64,000 nucleotides of DNA, taken from Leptobrachium leishanense. Taxonomy: Eukaryota; Chordata; Amphibia; Anura; Megophryidae. A model generated the notes under the pieces. The model worked only from the letters and a program-made list of their open reading frames with translations. It did no database searches and was not told the origin of the DNA. Shown piece by piece: positions 1 through 11,157 of the stretch. The stretch is from NCBI GenBank assembly GCA_009667805.1, contig CM019063.1:58016881-58080880 (forward strand), given 5' to 3'. Within the stretch, counting starts at the first letter, position 1. Each line of letters begins with the position of its first letter. The position numbers and the translations under genes are program-made.

Positions 1-517
1 CCCACTGTGGGTAAGAGCCAAGTATACTGTCCGAGCATTGCGCAAGGTTGCAATAACATGACCAAATACTGGGAACCCAACAGTGCTGGGAAAATGCTGC
101 AGTGGCTCGTCCATAAGGCCCACTATCCTTAATGAGACATCGCTGGAGACATCATCATAGTCTGATTTTCCAATGACATGACTGTTAAGGGTATATGCCC
201 TAAAAAAGTAAACCGTGTGTAACCGAGGGGGCAGATAAAAAAAAATCAGACCACACCCAAAACAATCGCCAAAAGGAAAAGAATAAGCCTATTTTTAACA
301 CTGATATAATATTTTGTTATTTCAGTTACAATTATCAAGGAGCTATAACACTCGCCATATTGCTTTTCTAACATAGCCGTCACGGACCCTATTCCTTCCA
401 AGATGGTAATATGGAGCCACTAACAGGTAACCGTACACAAGCTGTTAACCATTATCAGCTCCCTATTACCGGCTCTTTTATCTGTGTACCTTTATGTTAC
501 TGACTTGACTCATACCA
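1..517. other. No recognised gene or repeat
   Basis: AT-rich sequence without a convincing reading frame, tandem repeat or paired terminal repeats. A diverged interspersed repeat could lie here, but nothing in the window identifies it. Confidence 0.4.
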
Positions 518-520
518 TAA

Positions 521-976
521 GGCCCATGTCAGACGAACGCAGTGCTCACGTCCGTGTTGCCGCACAGTTTAACGTCCGTCATAGCATAGAATCCTGAGCA
601 AGAGACCCACACACTAAGTGCGCACGCACCGAACAGCGCACGCAAAACACACGTGGCAAACGGGCAAGTTAGGCAAGAACGTAAAACCGCTACCACGGAC
701 GTGCAGAGTGCGCCACGCCCACCACGTCCGCATAGCGTTCTGTGTGCGTGATGAGGAGACACCAGACACAGCGCATTTGCGACGTCCAGCACCTTGACGC
801 ACAAAATGCCTTTTCATATCCTTTTTCATATTAATTTTGTTTCCCATATTTCCCTTTATTTCGACGTCCGTCATAAAAAACAGACTGTGTGGTGTCTACA
901 GTATCTTCCGTCAGAACGTCCGTCCGTTGTGCACACACGCAGAGTGCACTCAGACTGCGTTCGTCTGACTGTAGCC
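521..976. mobile_element. Harbinger-type MITE, copy 1
   Basis: The ends are inverted: GGCCCATGTCAGACGAACGC at the left and CGTCTGACTGTAGCC at the right. Both sides are flanked by TAA (518-520 and 977-979), the 3-bp TWA duplication typical of PIF/Harbinger elements. Five other copies of the family lie in the window, at 26.5, 33.7, 35.2, 52.1 and 61.2 kb. There is no transposase; the open frames seen here are chance. This is one of the more diverged and longer copies (456 bp). Confidence 0.75.
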
Positions 977-1005
977 TAACGGAGCTGATAATAGATACCC
1001 CCAGG

Positions 1006-1310
1006 CAGGGATCAAGTCGAGGGAGATTGAGTGAGAAAACACAGAGTTTCCACTATATTTCCAGAGCGAACTAAGTTCCCATTTGTCCCACATACTATAA
1101 AGCTTGTATTCACGTGTTCAATCCTATCTTTTCTTGTTACGTCACAATAAATATAGGATTTATCATATATTTTTGTTAAAATCCATATGAATACACAAAA
1201 ATATATCATAACCCCAGCCTGGTTATGTTAAGTGCTTGATGATAATTGCTGACTGGGGGACAGAAATCTTAGGGAGTTTCCCATACTTCTTTATTAGGAC
1301 TTGATCCCTG
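1006..1310. mobile_element. Small hAT-like MITE with CAGGGATCAAGTC ends
   Basis: It starts CAGGGATCAAGTC and ends GACTTGATCCCTG, a perfect 13-bp inverted pair. The same end type (CAGGGGTCAAGTC) bounds the 2931-5964 element. The flanking 8-mers (cccccagg and cacatggg) match only partly, so the target duplication is not proven. It is non-coding. Confidence 0.6.
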
Positions 1311-3224
1311 CACATGGGTCTCCTCTTTTGGAGCAAATAGAATGTTTTGGAGACTTGTGTGAGTCCTGCGTGATCATCATAAATAGGGATGAGCTGTTCG
1401 GTTTGATCAGTTCGGAGTCCGGCTCGAAACTCGTCAGTTCGCGAACTTCGAACTTTTTGGCGTGTTCGGCTCGAGTTCGAAAAAAAAATTTCTTTTTGAA
1501 AAAAGTATAAAAAATGCTTAAAAAATACTAATAAATCTAGTAATAAAGAGACTCTTTACTGCAGAGTATTATAAGCAACGGTTTATTAGATATTGAATTA
1601 AAAAACTACCCGGGGCAAGAAGGCACGCATGTGGGCGATGATTATCAATGGACGGACTGTGTACGTGGTCAAGAAGCGGTATGTATAATAGCATAAACAT
1701 GTTACATACACATAACACACATTACATACATCTACCAACATATGTCAACAACACATGCTGCAGCTCACCTCTAAATGACCTGTGCTTACAGCAGGGCCGT
1801 CAAACGGCGTAAACAACAGGTGTTAATTAGTGTCTGGAAATAACATCTGCTTCTAATTAGTCTGGTCTCATGAATTTGATACATTGCCTGCAGACTGGAT
1901 GTGGCTCCTGCACATGTATGAACTCTGTATGCTTCTGAATTCTAAGAAGTGTTCATTTTTGCTACATGAACCTCTGATATGCTGTTTAACCCCTTAAGGA
2001 CCAGGGCTCTGTAAAGCCAATCATTAATGATGTAGATGTTACGTCATTTGTCATCAAGGGCTTAATAAAATCTTTATCACACTCCTTAGATTTAAAGGTA
2101 ATATTCCAGTATTTGTATGTCATGTACCTCTCCCGAAGCGCCTATGTGAGCATACAATTATTATTGTGTTAGATCTATAGTTTTGGTGCAAGCGTGGTGG
2201 AAGGGCTTGCTGCTTCTGCATTAGTAACACAACACAACGTGAAAATGTCTATCATAAAGCGTACAGGCTGAGTCCCTAGAGTCTCTGACTATCCATTGTC
2301 ATATATACCTTGCTTTATACATATAATACATTCCCTCATCTAACAGGATAGTAGCCAGTCCCTGTGCATTTTAACCCCTTAACCCTTTCGCTGCTGAGGC
2401 ATTTCACGCTCATTTTTACTGGTTTCGCTTATCTTGTTTAAACGTGTTTTGAAGGCTTATTTTACTATATAACCCAGACATATTATACATCGTTCTTTCC
2501 GGCAGACTCGGCAGATTCATAATATGTCATTATTATAAGTATATGTCATGTCCTCTCTGTATGTTATAACAAAATATGCAATAAAATATGAATTTTCAAT
2601 AATTTACAACGTGTAACGTGTTTTTTTTCACATTTTAACATGCGAGCAATTGCGGTTATATTTTGTATGGGGTGCGATTGTTAATAAAATTAGAAATGGG
2701 GTCTCGTTACATTTTTTTGGGGGGGAAATTACACGATTTTTAACAAACGCACCGCATACAAAAATCGTTAGTGCAGCATCATTGTTCACATTATAATTGA
2801 AATGGGAACAATATTGCTGCATTAACCCTTTCGCTGCTGAGCCTTTTCCCACCTCTGTGCTGAGCTCATTTTTACCAGTTTCGCTCATCATGTTTAAACG
2901 CGTTTTGAAGCCTTATTTTAATATATGACCCAGGGCTCGAGTCGAGCGGGAACGCGCAGGAACGGCGTTCCCGCACTTTTCCCACAGCGGGAACGCAGCG
3001 TTCCCGCTGTGGCCCGAGCCCGAACGCCGCCGCCGCACATTGCCGGCGGCCGGCGTGTTTCCTGTTACAAGGGCCGGTAACAGGAGGTGGAGCCGCTCGC
3101 CTGGCTGTTTCATAGTTCCCAGGCGAGCGGCTGCACTTCCTGTCAGCGGCCACTGAAGCAGGAAGCACGCGGCCGCTGGCAGAGGAGCAGAAGCAGCAGC
3201 AAAGGTGAGCTGGGCTAGGGGCAG

Positions 3225-4930
3225 TATCCCTGAGACCTGGGGGGGGCAATATCCATGAGAGCTGGGGCATTATCCATGAGACCAGGGGGGCAATATCCAT
3301 GAGAGCTGGGGCATTATCCATGAGACCTGGGGGGCATTATCCATGAGACCTGGGGGGCATTATCCATGAGAGCTGGGGCAATATCCATGAGAGCTGGGGC
3401 ATATCCATGAGACCAGGGGGCAATATCCATGAGAGCTGGGGCATTATCCATGAGAGCTGGGGCATTATCCATGAGAGCTGGGGCATTATCCATGAGAGCT
3501 GGGGCATATCCATGAGAGCTGGGGCATTATCCCTGAGACCTGGGGGGGCAATATCCATGAGAGCTGGGGCATTATCCATGAGACCAGGGGGGCAATATCC
3601 ATGAGAGCTGGGGCATTATCCATGAGACCTGGGGGGCATTATCCATGAGACCTGGGGGGCATTATCCATGAGACCTGGGGGGCATTATCCATGAGAGCTG
3701 GGGCAATATCCATGAGAGCTGGGGCATATCCATGAGACCAGGGGGCAATATCCATGAGAGCTGGGGCATTATCCATGAGAGCTGGGGCATTATCCATGAG
3801 AGCTGGGCCATATCCATGAGAGCTGGGGCATTATCCATGAGAGCTGGGGCATTATCCATGAGAGCTGGGGCATTATCCATGAGACCAGGGGGCAATATCC
3901 ATGAGAGCTGGGGCATTATCCATGAGAGCTGGGGCATATCCATGAGACCAGGGGGGCAATATCCATGAGAGCTGGGGCATTATCCATGAGAGCTGGGGCA
4001 ATATCCATGAGAGCTGGGGCATTATCCATGAGACCAGGGGGCAATATCCATGAGAGCTGGGGCATTATCCATATGAGAGCTGGGGCATTATCCATGAGAG
4101 CTGGGGCATTATCCATGAGAGCTGGGGCAATATCCATGAGAGCTGGGGCATATCCATGAGACCAGGGGGCAATATCCATGAGAGCTGGGGCATTATCCAT
4201 GAGAGCTGGGGCATTATCCATGAGAGCTGGGGCATATCCATGAGACCAGGGAGCAATATCCATGAGAGCTGGGGCATTATCCATGAGACCTGGGGCAATA
4301 TCCATGAGAGCTGGGGCAATATCCATGAGAGCTGGGGCATTATCCATGAGACCTGGGGCAATATCCATGAGAGCTGGGGCATTATCCATGAGACCTGGGG
4401 CAATATCCATGAGAGCTGGGGCAATATCCATGAGAGCTGGGGCATTATCCATGAGAGCTGGGGCATTATCCATGGACCTGGGGCAATATCCATGAGACCA
4501 GGGGGGCAATATCCATGAGAGCTGGGGCATTATCCATGAGAGCTGGGGGCATTATCCATGAGCTGGGGGCATTATCCACGAGAGCTGGGGCATTATCCAT
4601 GAGACCAGGGGGCAATATCCATGAGAGCTGGGGCATTATCCATGAGAGCTGGGGCATTATCCATGAGAGCTGGGGCATTATCCATGAGACCTGGGGCATT
4701 ATCCATGAGAGCTGGGGCATTATCCATGAGAGCTGGGGCATATCCATGAGACCAGGGGGCAATATCCATGAGAGCTGGGGGCATATCCATGAGAGCTGGG
4801 GGCATTATCCATGAGAGCTGGGGGCATTATCCATGAGAGCTGGGGGCATTATCCATGAGAGCTGGGGGGGCATTATCCATATGAGCTGGGGCAATTATAT
4901 CCATGTGAACTGGGGAAAATATATCCATAT
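3225..4930. repeat. 21-bp minisatellite, GGGGCATTATCCATGAGAGCT
   Basis: About 80 tandem units of 19-25 bp. Variants alternate between GGGGCATTATCC, GGGGCAATATCC and GGGGCATATCC, and between GAGAGCT, GAGACCT and GAGACCA. Since most units are 21 bp (a multiple of three), long frames encoding heptapeptide repeats stay open on both strands; these are by-products, not genes. The spacing of variant types suggests local higher-order duplication. Related arrays lie at 41.3-42.3, 42.8-43.6 and 46.4-46.9 kb. Confidence 0.93.
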
Positions 4931-4934
4931 AACC

Positions 4935-5660
4935 AGTGCTGTGTATATTATTCTTGGGGTTCAGTGCTGTGTATGTTATTCTGGGGGCTCAGTGCTGTGT
5001 ATATTATTCTTGGGGTTCAGTGCTGTGTATATTATCCTGGAGGCTCAGTGCTGTGTATGTTATTCTGGGGGTTCAGTGTTGTGTATGTTATTCTGGGGCT
5101 CAGTGCTGTGTATGTTATTCTGGGGGCACAATGTTGTGTATATTATTCTGGGGGCTCAGTGCTGTGTATATTATTCTGGGGGCTCAGTGTTGTGTATGTT
5201 ATTCTGGGGGCTCAGTGCTGTGTATGTTATTCTGGGGGCACAATGTTGTGTATATTATTCTGGGGGCTCAGTGCTGTGTATATTATTCTGGGGCTCAGTG
5301 CTGTGTATGTTTTTCGGGGGGCTCAGCGCTGTGTATATTATTCTGGGGGCTCAGTGTTGTGTATGTTATTCTGGGGGCTCAGTGCTGTGTATGTTATTCT
5401 GGGGGCACAATGTTGTGTATATTATTCTGGGGGCTCAGTGCTGTGTATATTATTCTGGGGCTCAGTGCTGTGTATATTATTCTGGGGCTCAGCGCTGTGT
5501 ATATTATTCTGGGGGTTCAGCGCTGTGTATATTATTCTGGGGGCTCAGTGCTGTGTATATTATTCTGGGGCTCAGCGCTGTGTATATTATTCTGGGGGCT
5601 CAGCGCTGTGTATATTATTCTGGGGGTTCAGCACTGTGTATATTATTCTGGGGGTCTGTG
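4935..5660. repeat. 28-bp minisatellite, CTCAGTGCTGTGTATATTAT
   Basis: About 26 tandem units of 27-28 bp with the core GGGGGCTCAGTGCTGTGTAT followed by ATTATTCT. Variants include TGTATGTTATT, GGCACAATGTTG and CAGCGCTG. As 28 is not a multiple of three, all three forward frames read through the array without stops. The last unit runs into a TA dinucleotide repeat. Confidence 0.93.
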
Positions 5661-5663
5661 CCT

Positions 5664-5856
5664 GAGATATATATATATATATATATATATTGTATATATA
5701 ATGCGTTAGTCCAGTTGCCACAATCACGAGTATACCTGTACGTAGTGATACCTTTCACTGATCAGTATAGTTTCCAGTTTACACTCTTGAAAGCTTGTCT
5801 TTTAAATGTAAAGTTAACCCAATAAAAATGGTATCACCGGCACGCGCTGCTATACT

Positions 5857-5890
<34 letters not shown>
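5664..5890. repeat. Two TA microsatellites around a short inverted-repeat segment
   Basis: TA runs occur at about 5667-5690 and 5860-5888. Between them, AATCACGAGTAT (about 5721) and ATACTCGTGAT (about 5851) are inverted, as are GTGATACCTTT and the complement of AATGGTATCAC. This looks like a short MITE of about 140 bp flanked by TA repeats, but no target duplication can be separated from the TA run. Confidence 0.5.
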
Positions 5891-5892
<2 letters not shown>

Positions 5893-8269
5893 TTCTTCAG
5901 GTAATGGGGGTTGTGGAATTCGTGGGTGAGTTCCCTCACTTTTTTTCCCAGGACTTGACCCCTGATATGACCCAGACATATTATATATCGTTCTTTCCGG
6001 CAGACTGTGCAGATTCATAATATATCATTATTATATGTATATGTCATGTCCTGTCTGTATTATTATAACAAAAAATGCAATAAATTTGAATTTTCAATAA
6101 TTTACAATGTGTAAAGTGTTTTTTTTTTCACATTTTAAAATGCGATCGTTTGCGGTTATATTTTCTATGGGTGCGCTTGTTAAAAAAAATTAGAAATGAG
6201 GAATCGTTACTTTTTTTTGGGAAAATTCGTGTTTTTTAGCAAACCCCCCCATAGAAAAAATCGTTAGTGCAGCATCATTGTTCACATTATAATTGAAATG
6301 GGAACAATATTGTTGCACTAATAAATCTAAAAAAAAAACCAAAAAACATTTTTAAAATGTTTTTTTTTACATTTATTTTTTATTTTTTAAATCTTATTTT
6401 TATTTTTAATTTTTTGTTTTTACTTTTTACATGGTCATGTTTGGTATCATTGGAAAGGTCACGCTCTGGCCGTTCCAATGATAGTAAACATTAACACCTA
6501 GCTGTCACGGATCGGGAGATAGGGGGTTCACTATAGGTGACAGCAAGGGGTTAATTTAAAAACTGGGGCCATCGCGCTCTGCGCGATGACGCCAGTCATT
6601 AGGGGGATATCCCGGAAGCTTGGCCGACATCCAAGATGTCGGCCAGCTCCGGGAGGGGACCGCGATATGGCGCATGTTGGCGCCATATCGCGATCCAGCC
6701 CCCTAGGGGTTAAAGACAGCCGCCGCTTGGAAGGGCAGGCTGTGCCCTTCCAGGCGGTGCCTGCCTTTAATCGCTGGCCCGCACAGATGGGGAGGGGGAG
6801 AGGTCCGAAGGACCTCCCCGCCTCCCCTTCAGGCACCTTCCCTGCAATGGCGGGGGGGGGGTGTCTGAAATAGACGTCATCGTGCATGCGCGATGACGCC
6901 TATCGTGCCCGCCGGGGTCCCGGAGGTTGGGCTGACATCGATGATGTCAGCCCGCACCGGGGGGCGAACGATCAGCCGGAATACCGGCTGATCGCGGGCT
7001 GCAAAGGGAGGACGCGCTCAGCGCGTCTCCGTAGCCAAGTACCAATGCGGTTGGACGCGCTGAGCGCGTCCACCGCATTGAAGTGGTTAACAAACCAAAA
7101 AAAACTTTTTTTTTTTTTATAATTTATTTTTAAATATTTATTTTAATTTCTTAAAAAAACTTTTTACATGGTCATGTTTGATGTCGTTGGGAAGGCCATG
7201 CTCTGGCCGATCCAACAGTACCAAACATTAACCCCTAGCTGCCACAAATCGGGAGATAGGGGGTTCATTGGAACCCCCTATCTCCACCATTGGTGGCAGT
7301 TAGGGGTTAACTCCAAAACTGGCGTCATCGTATTATGCACAATGACGCCAGTCGTCAGGGGGCATTCCCGGAAGCTTGGCCGACATCCAAGATGTCGGCC
7401 AGCTCCAGGAGAGGATCACGATTCGGCGCTTTTCGGCGCCGAATCGTGATCCGGCACCCAAGGGGTTAAAGGCAGGCACGGTTTGGAAGGGCAGGCTGTG
7501 GGGGGGCACCTGAATTAGATGTGATCGCGCCGCCGCAATGACATCTAATGGTGCCGGCGGCGGTCCCGGGTGCTGGGCTGACATCGAGGATATCAGCCCG
7601 CACCGGGGGGCACAGCGATCGGCCGTAATCCGGCCGATCGCTGGCCGCAAAGGGAGGACGTGCTAAGCGCGTCCTCCGCAGCGAAAGGGTTAAGGGTGGC
7701 TAGGTGTCGTGTGTGGGTCTCTGATGGCGATGTTTCTATACATCCTACAAATCCGCCACTTCACGGGCAGGTTATGGGGACCTCCTAGGCACGATATTTG
7801 AAGGAATTTTTCGTTTTTATTTTTAACCCTTATTTCATGGAAAACTCACTGTCCCTTTAAAAACGTTTTTTTTTTTAACTTTTTGTCCTTGTTTCCTGTC
7901 CCCCAGGGCACTACCCGGACCCCCATACACCTTTTATGGCAAATATCTAGCATATATGCCCTCTTGCAGGGCACTCTAAAAATCGAACTTTCGAGTCCCA
8001 TTGACTTGAATTGAGTTCGGTTCGTGTTCGAACTCGAACTTTCGAAATTGTTCGAGTTCGAATGCGAACCGAACACGGGGGTGTTCGGCTCATCCCTAAT
8101 CATAAACAGGACTGTACAAGTTCAGCAGAAGAACACTGAGAACTATATTTTCATTCTATATTTTATTAATAATGAACATTACAAGATACTATTTTTAAAC
8201 ATTTTATATAGAATGAATTACAAAATGAATGTAATAGTTTGGCAGGTGCAAAATGTCTATATATACATA

Positions 8270-8434
8270 CCGTATTTTCTGGTGTATAAGACGACCCCCT
8301 AATTTTCCAGTTAAAAAATAGGTTTTGAGCTATACTCGTCATATTGAATTGTATATCCCGCGTACAAGACGACCCCCAATTTTTGGGGGATGTTTTTAAG
8401 TATAAAAAGTAGTCTTATACACCAGAAAATACTG
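8270..8434. mobile_element. Mariner-like MITE with TA duplication
   Basis: A compact 165-bp element with CCGTATTTTCTGGTGTATAA at the left and its near-perfect complement (TTATACACCAGAAAATACTG) at the right, flanked by TA. An inner pair AAGACGACCCCC recurs. The ends resemble those of the larger element at 42482-43689 (CCGTATTTTTCGCTCCATAA), so both probably use related transposases. Confidence 0.75.
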
Positions 8435-8439
8435 TATAT

Positions 8440-9150
8440 ATTTTAATCAGAATTATATTTATTGACATACATTTTTATTTTTATTGCTTAATTATAAGCA
8501 TTAATGTTTCGGTGTCAGCATCTCAAGCTGCAGCAAAAATAATTGAATTAACATATTAGATGGTAGAATTTAAAACACATCGGCATTTATTTGGATGTTA
8601 AGAAACTATTGGATGTGTTCTTCCTCGCCTCGGCATGCTGTCCCTTCATAACTTGTTATCACAAAACACAAACCAGACATTTATACAGGTGTTAAAAAGT
8701 GAGGGTTTCTGCCGAATTCTTGTGATGTACATGACAGTTTTGCTTATGCATCATAACTCATAAGTAAGAAATTTGTTTTATTTATAGAACATTGAACCGC
8801 GCAATATTCCACATTATTATGGAACCTGTTTTGCTTTTACCTCTTTAATACGTTGTATAAAAATTATTTTAAGAGAGCTGATCAGGGGGGAATAACACAT
8901 AAAAGGCAGATCTGTGTGTTGAGCCACTTTCTGTATGGGTCGAGTTTTGTTATGATGAGAGTATAGCAAAGATTTCTTGGAAGACAGCGTGATTTTCATA
9001 TATGCGACATTGAGCGATAATATGGCGCAATATCGCCGTTATGCGCGATATTGCACAACACCATTGATGCAAATCGTGAAAAAAGGGTCATGTACCAGCG
9101 ACAAGCTACAGGCGACATTGAGCTGTGAGATGTAAACAGCTCCATTGAAA
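8440..9150. other. No recognised gene
   Basis: AT-rich sequence without a recognisable frame. From about 9000 there is a short segment of CG-containing inverted motifs (GCGATAATATGGCGCAATAT, GCGCGATATTGC) that continues beyond the LINE at about 10050-10100 (GCGATATCGCG, CACGATATCGCGGC). It is probably an older element into which the LINE inserted. Confidence 0.4.
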
Positions 9151-9157
9151 TTTATTT

Positions 9158-10033
9158 ATTTATAAAGGATTTTACCAGGAAGGATACATTGAGATTTCTC
9201 TCGTTTTCAAGTATGTCCTGGGTTCAAGAAAATTGAAATGTTACAGAAATACAAAAGTAATAAAATTCAAGAAATTAACACAAAAACAAATATACAGATT
9301 AACAGAAAAATAAATATGTAGGAAATAAAGTCATTATGTTACATGTTTACAGGTGCATTCTGTATTGAGGTATGTTAATATGGAGCTCTTGAGTGACTTA
9401 AGACTGGGGGAAGATTAGATGGCGTCTGGGAGGTTATTCCATATTTGTGGTGCTCTGTAGGAAAATGAGTATCGAGCCACTGTCTTTTTGTATTGCGGTA
9501 TTGCAAGTAAGGTGCTGGTCCTGGATCGGAGGTTATAGGATGAGGGAGCTGCTGGGGGAAGCAGTCTATTCTAAGCTCTTAAACACCAGGTTGGAAAGGT
9601 GAAGGGTGCGTCTAGAGTCCAGTGATGGCCAGTTTAGCTCTTTTAACATGTCACAATGGTGGGTCATGTAGTTACATTGTAGCACAAAGCGGCAGAATGA
9701 GTTATACAATGTAGTAAGTTTATGAAGGTGCGTTTGCGAGGCAGCTGCATACACTACATCTCTGTATTCAATGGCTGGCATAAGCATTTGTTGTACAATC
9801 TGCTTTCTTACCGCGGGGCTCAGGCAGGATTTGTTTCTGTACAGGGCACCTAGCTTGGGGTAAATTTTAGATGAGAGTTTTTCGATGTGGGGGCCAAAGG
9901 ATAGATTTGGATCTAACCACATACCTACAGTAGATATTTGAGAGAAGTGACTGTAGTCAGCGTGCCATTTGATTTTGGCCTGACACATAGATTGGGTGTT
10001 TGCAATTTGTGTAGTTTAGGTGCGGTTCCAAAG
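9158..10033 (-). mobile_element. 5'-truncated LINE (CR1/L2-like), 3' end at left
   Basis: Read on the minus strand, this is the 3' part of a non-LTR retrotransposon: the end of a reverse-transcriptase ORF, a 3' UTR, and a tail ending in ACCAGGAAGG-type sequence and ATAAATAAAT. CATTG-like bases flank both sides (about 9142 and 10036), fitting a short target duplication. The tail CCCAGGACATACTTGAAAAC... is shared with four SINEs in the window. Confidence 0.75.
9566..9988 (-). pseudogene. LINE ORF2 C-terminal fragment
   Basis: The 140-residue frame shows the post-catalytic C-terminal region of a CR1/L2-type reverse transcriptase: WLDPNLSFGPHI, PKLGALYRNKS, RKQIVQQMLMPAIEY, then YNSFCRF. The catalytic palm motifs (SAFDT, GVPQGS, ADD) are absent, so this is a truncated relic. 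A shorter copy of the same segment lies at 46190-46294 in the opposite orientation. Confidence 0.75.
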
Positions 10034-10290
10034 AGCATTGGAGAAGCTACATAGAGCGATATCGCGTGGAAATATGCACGATATCGCGGCAAAAAACGCG
10101 TGATAATAAGAAGGATTCCACTAGGAATTCGTAATTTTAGTCTGTGTTCTAGACATCAGGCCCAGTGTGGCCATTGGGGAAAATAAATGAATGCCCGTTG
10201 GGCTACAATAGCCCTGGACCATGGACTGAATGATGAGATCAAAGTAGCGCATCAATTAGCTTAGATAAGACCAGGGGTCCTAAAAATTAA

Positions 10291-10416
10291 GGGCTATATT
10301 ACAATGCTGGTGCTAACTTAACCAGAGCTGTTGTAAACTTCCCAGAGCCATTATAGCCTATGGGGTTGTAACGTTTACAACAGCTCTGGTTAAGTTAGCA
10401 CCAACTTTGTAATACC
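10291..10416. mobile_element. Palindromic MITE, TTGGTGCTAACTTAA family
   Basis: Almost the whole unit is an inverted repeat: ATTACAATGCTGGTGCTAAC at the left and GTTAGCACCAACTTTGTAAT at the right, with CAGAGCTGTTGTAAAC facing GTTTACAACAGCTCTG inside. TAA flanks both sides (10288-10290 and 10417-10419), suggesting a Harbinger-type element. A second full copy is at 44053-44184 and a half copy at 27401-27490. Confidence 0.72.
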
Positions 10417-10429
10417 TAAGTGTGGCAAC

Positions 10430-10960
10430 TCCCCAAATTTCTGTCCCCAATTTATTATTGTCATGCTGCACTTAAGCCACTACAGACTCAAGTTTGATAT
10501 TAAGATAAGAAATAAATATAATGACCAGCGAACAGACCAGAAGGATCAGTCACTGTTTATCTGGGAGCGGCAAAACAACGGCAAAATTGCCTTTATTAAA
10601 TAACTATGAGACACTCCCAAATACCAACTAAAAACAACATATACACGTTAGCATGGTGAAGGAAAAATAGAGATATAATTCGGATCGGATGATCAAAAAC
10701 TGCGAAAATATGGTATAAGTCCCAAAACCATGGGTGTATGTAACAATCAATTGCAGAGTGACCAACAGCTTCTAGGGACTAAATTCCCAAACAAAAGGAC
10801 CACATCCAAAAGACAGGATGGAAAATAGGCACATAATGAATCCAATCACATATGAGCTGCTGTCCCTAGAAATATTATCCAGATTCTGCTCTGACCCTCA
10901 TCTAATGCCTACGAAACAAACAGCATTAAAATCAACAAGATTATACACTCAGCTCAACAT
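10430..10960. other. Unclassified sequence
   Basis: There is no gene here. The stretch leads into a strong hairpin at 10968-11048 and may be its outer part, but matching ends were not found. Confidence 0.35.
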
Positions 10961-10967
10961 ATGTTTC

Positions 10968-11048
10968 GCCGGTGAAGACCGGCTTCATCTGGAGCGAAAA
11001 TTGAGCCATTCAATCTTCGCTCCAGATGAAGCCGGTCTTCACCGGCGG
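10968..11048. repeat. Near-perfect inverted repeat
   Basis: Two arms of about 32 nt (GCCGGTGAAGACCGGCTTCA... and its complement ...TGAAGCCGGTCTTCACCGGC) are separated by 16 nt. The unit abuts sequence belonging to the CAGGGTTATTC MITE family. Confidence 0.85.
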
Positions 11049-11157
11049 TGAATACACCGCAGGGTCGACGAAATAGGATCGCCGAATCGCCCCGAAGTGC
11101 AGGGAACGAAAAGTCACCGAACGTGCGGTGACTTTTCGAATCTCATTGAATAACCCT
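11045..11157. mobile_element. CAGGGTTATTC MITE, right-end fragment
   Basis: Sequence such as CACCGCAGGGTCGACGAA, GTGCAGGGAACGAAAAG and GTGCGGTGACTTTTCGAA ends in TTGAATAACCCTG. It matches the right arm of the palindromic copy at 62428-62717. No left end was found. Confidence 0.65.

Larger units (their letters stand above)
2931..5964. mobile_element. hAT-type element B carrying two minisatellites
   Basis: The left end CAGGGCTCGAGTC pairs with the right end GGACTTGACCCCTG, and both are flanked by ATATGACC (2923-2930 and 5965-5972). The interior is, in order: a GC-rich segment with a 31-nt near-perfect palindrome (2982-3012), a splice-donor-like AAAG/GTGAGC at 3201-3210, a 21-bp minisatellite, a 28-bp minisatellite, a TA repeat, and a short segment bounded by inverted ATCACGAGTAT motifs (about 5720-5860). 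No transposase is visible, so it is non-autonomous. Confidence 0.8.
2826..7086. mobile_element. TTAA-flanked (piggyBac-like) element, inner copy
   Basis: It repeats the same left end (CCCTTTCGCTGCTGAG) and is flanked by TTAA at 2822-2825 and 7087-7090. Its right end GCATTGAAGTGG is diverged. The outer copy stops at ...ATTGCTGCA and resumes at CAAACCAAAAAAAAC, which matches the uninterrupted order in this inner copy near 6300-6350 and so supports insertion into a sister element. It is interrupted by the hAT at 2931-5964. Related partial copies lie at about 12.77-14.89, 15.89 and 43.96-44.7 kb. Confidence 0.72.
2383..7689. mobile_element. TTAA-flanked (piggyBac-like) element, outer copy
   Basis: The left end CCCTTTCGCTGC and right end GCAGCGAAAGGG are perfectly inverted, and TTAA flanks both sides (2379-2382 and 7690-7693). 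TTAA duplication with CCC...GGG ends fits piggyBac-like elements; Kolobok also uses TTAA, so the superfamily is an inference. Its own sequence is 2383-2821 and 7091-7689, interrupted by a second copy of the same family. The right part is GC-rich with many short hairpins. No transposase is visible. Confidence 0.75.
1384..8098. mobile_element. hAT-type element A, outermost member of a four-level nest
   Basis: The left end TAGGGATGAGC and right end GCTCATCCCTA are inverted, and both sides carry the same 8-bp duplication ATCATAAA (1376-1383 and 8099-8106). Eight-base duplications are typical of hAT elements. The sub-terminal regions are rich in TTCGAACT/AGTTCGAA-type motifs on both sides. Without the nested insertion at 2383-7689 the element is about 1.4 kb and non-coding. 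An internal stretch at about 1505-1605 resembles the interior of the CAGGGTTATTC MITE family found elsewhere here. Confidence 0.8.

Noticed and set aside
3916..4530. Long repetitive reading frame (MDNAPALMDIAP repeats) as a protein gene
   Set aside because: It is a translation of the 21-bp minisatellite; other frames on both strands are also open, there is no unique N- or C-terminal domain, and the array lies inside a hAT.
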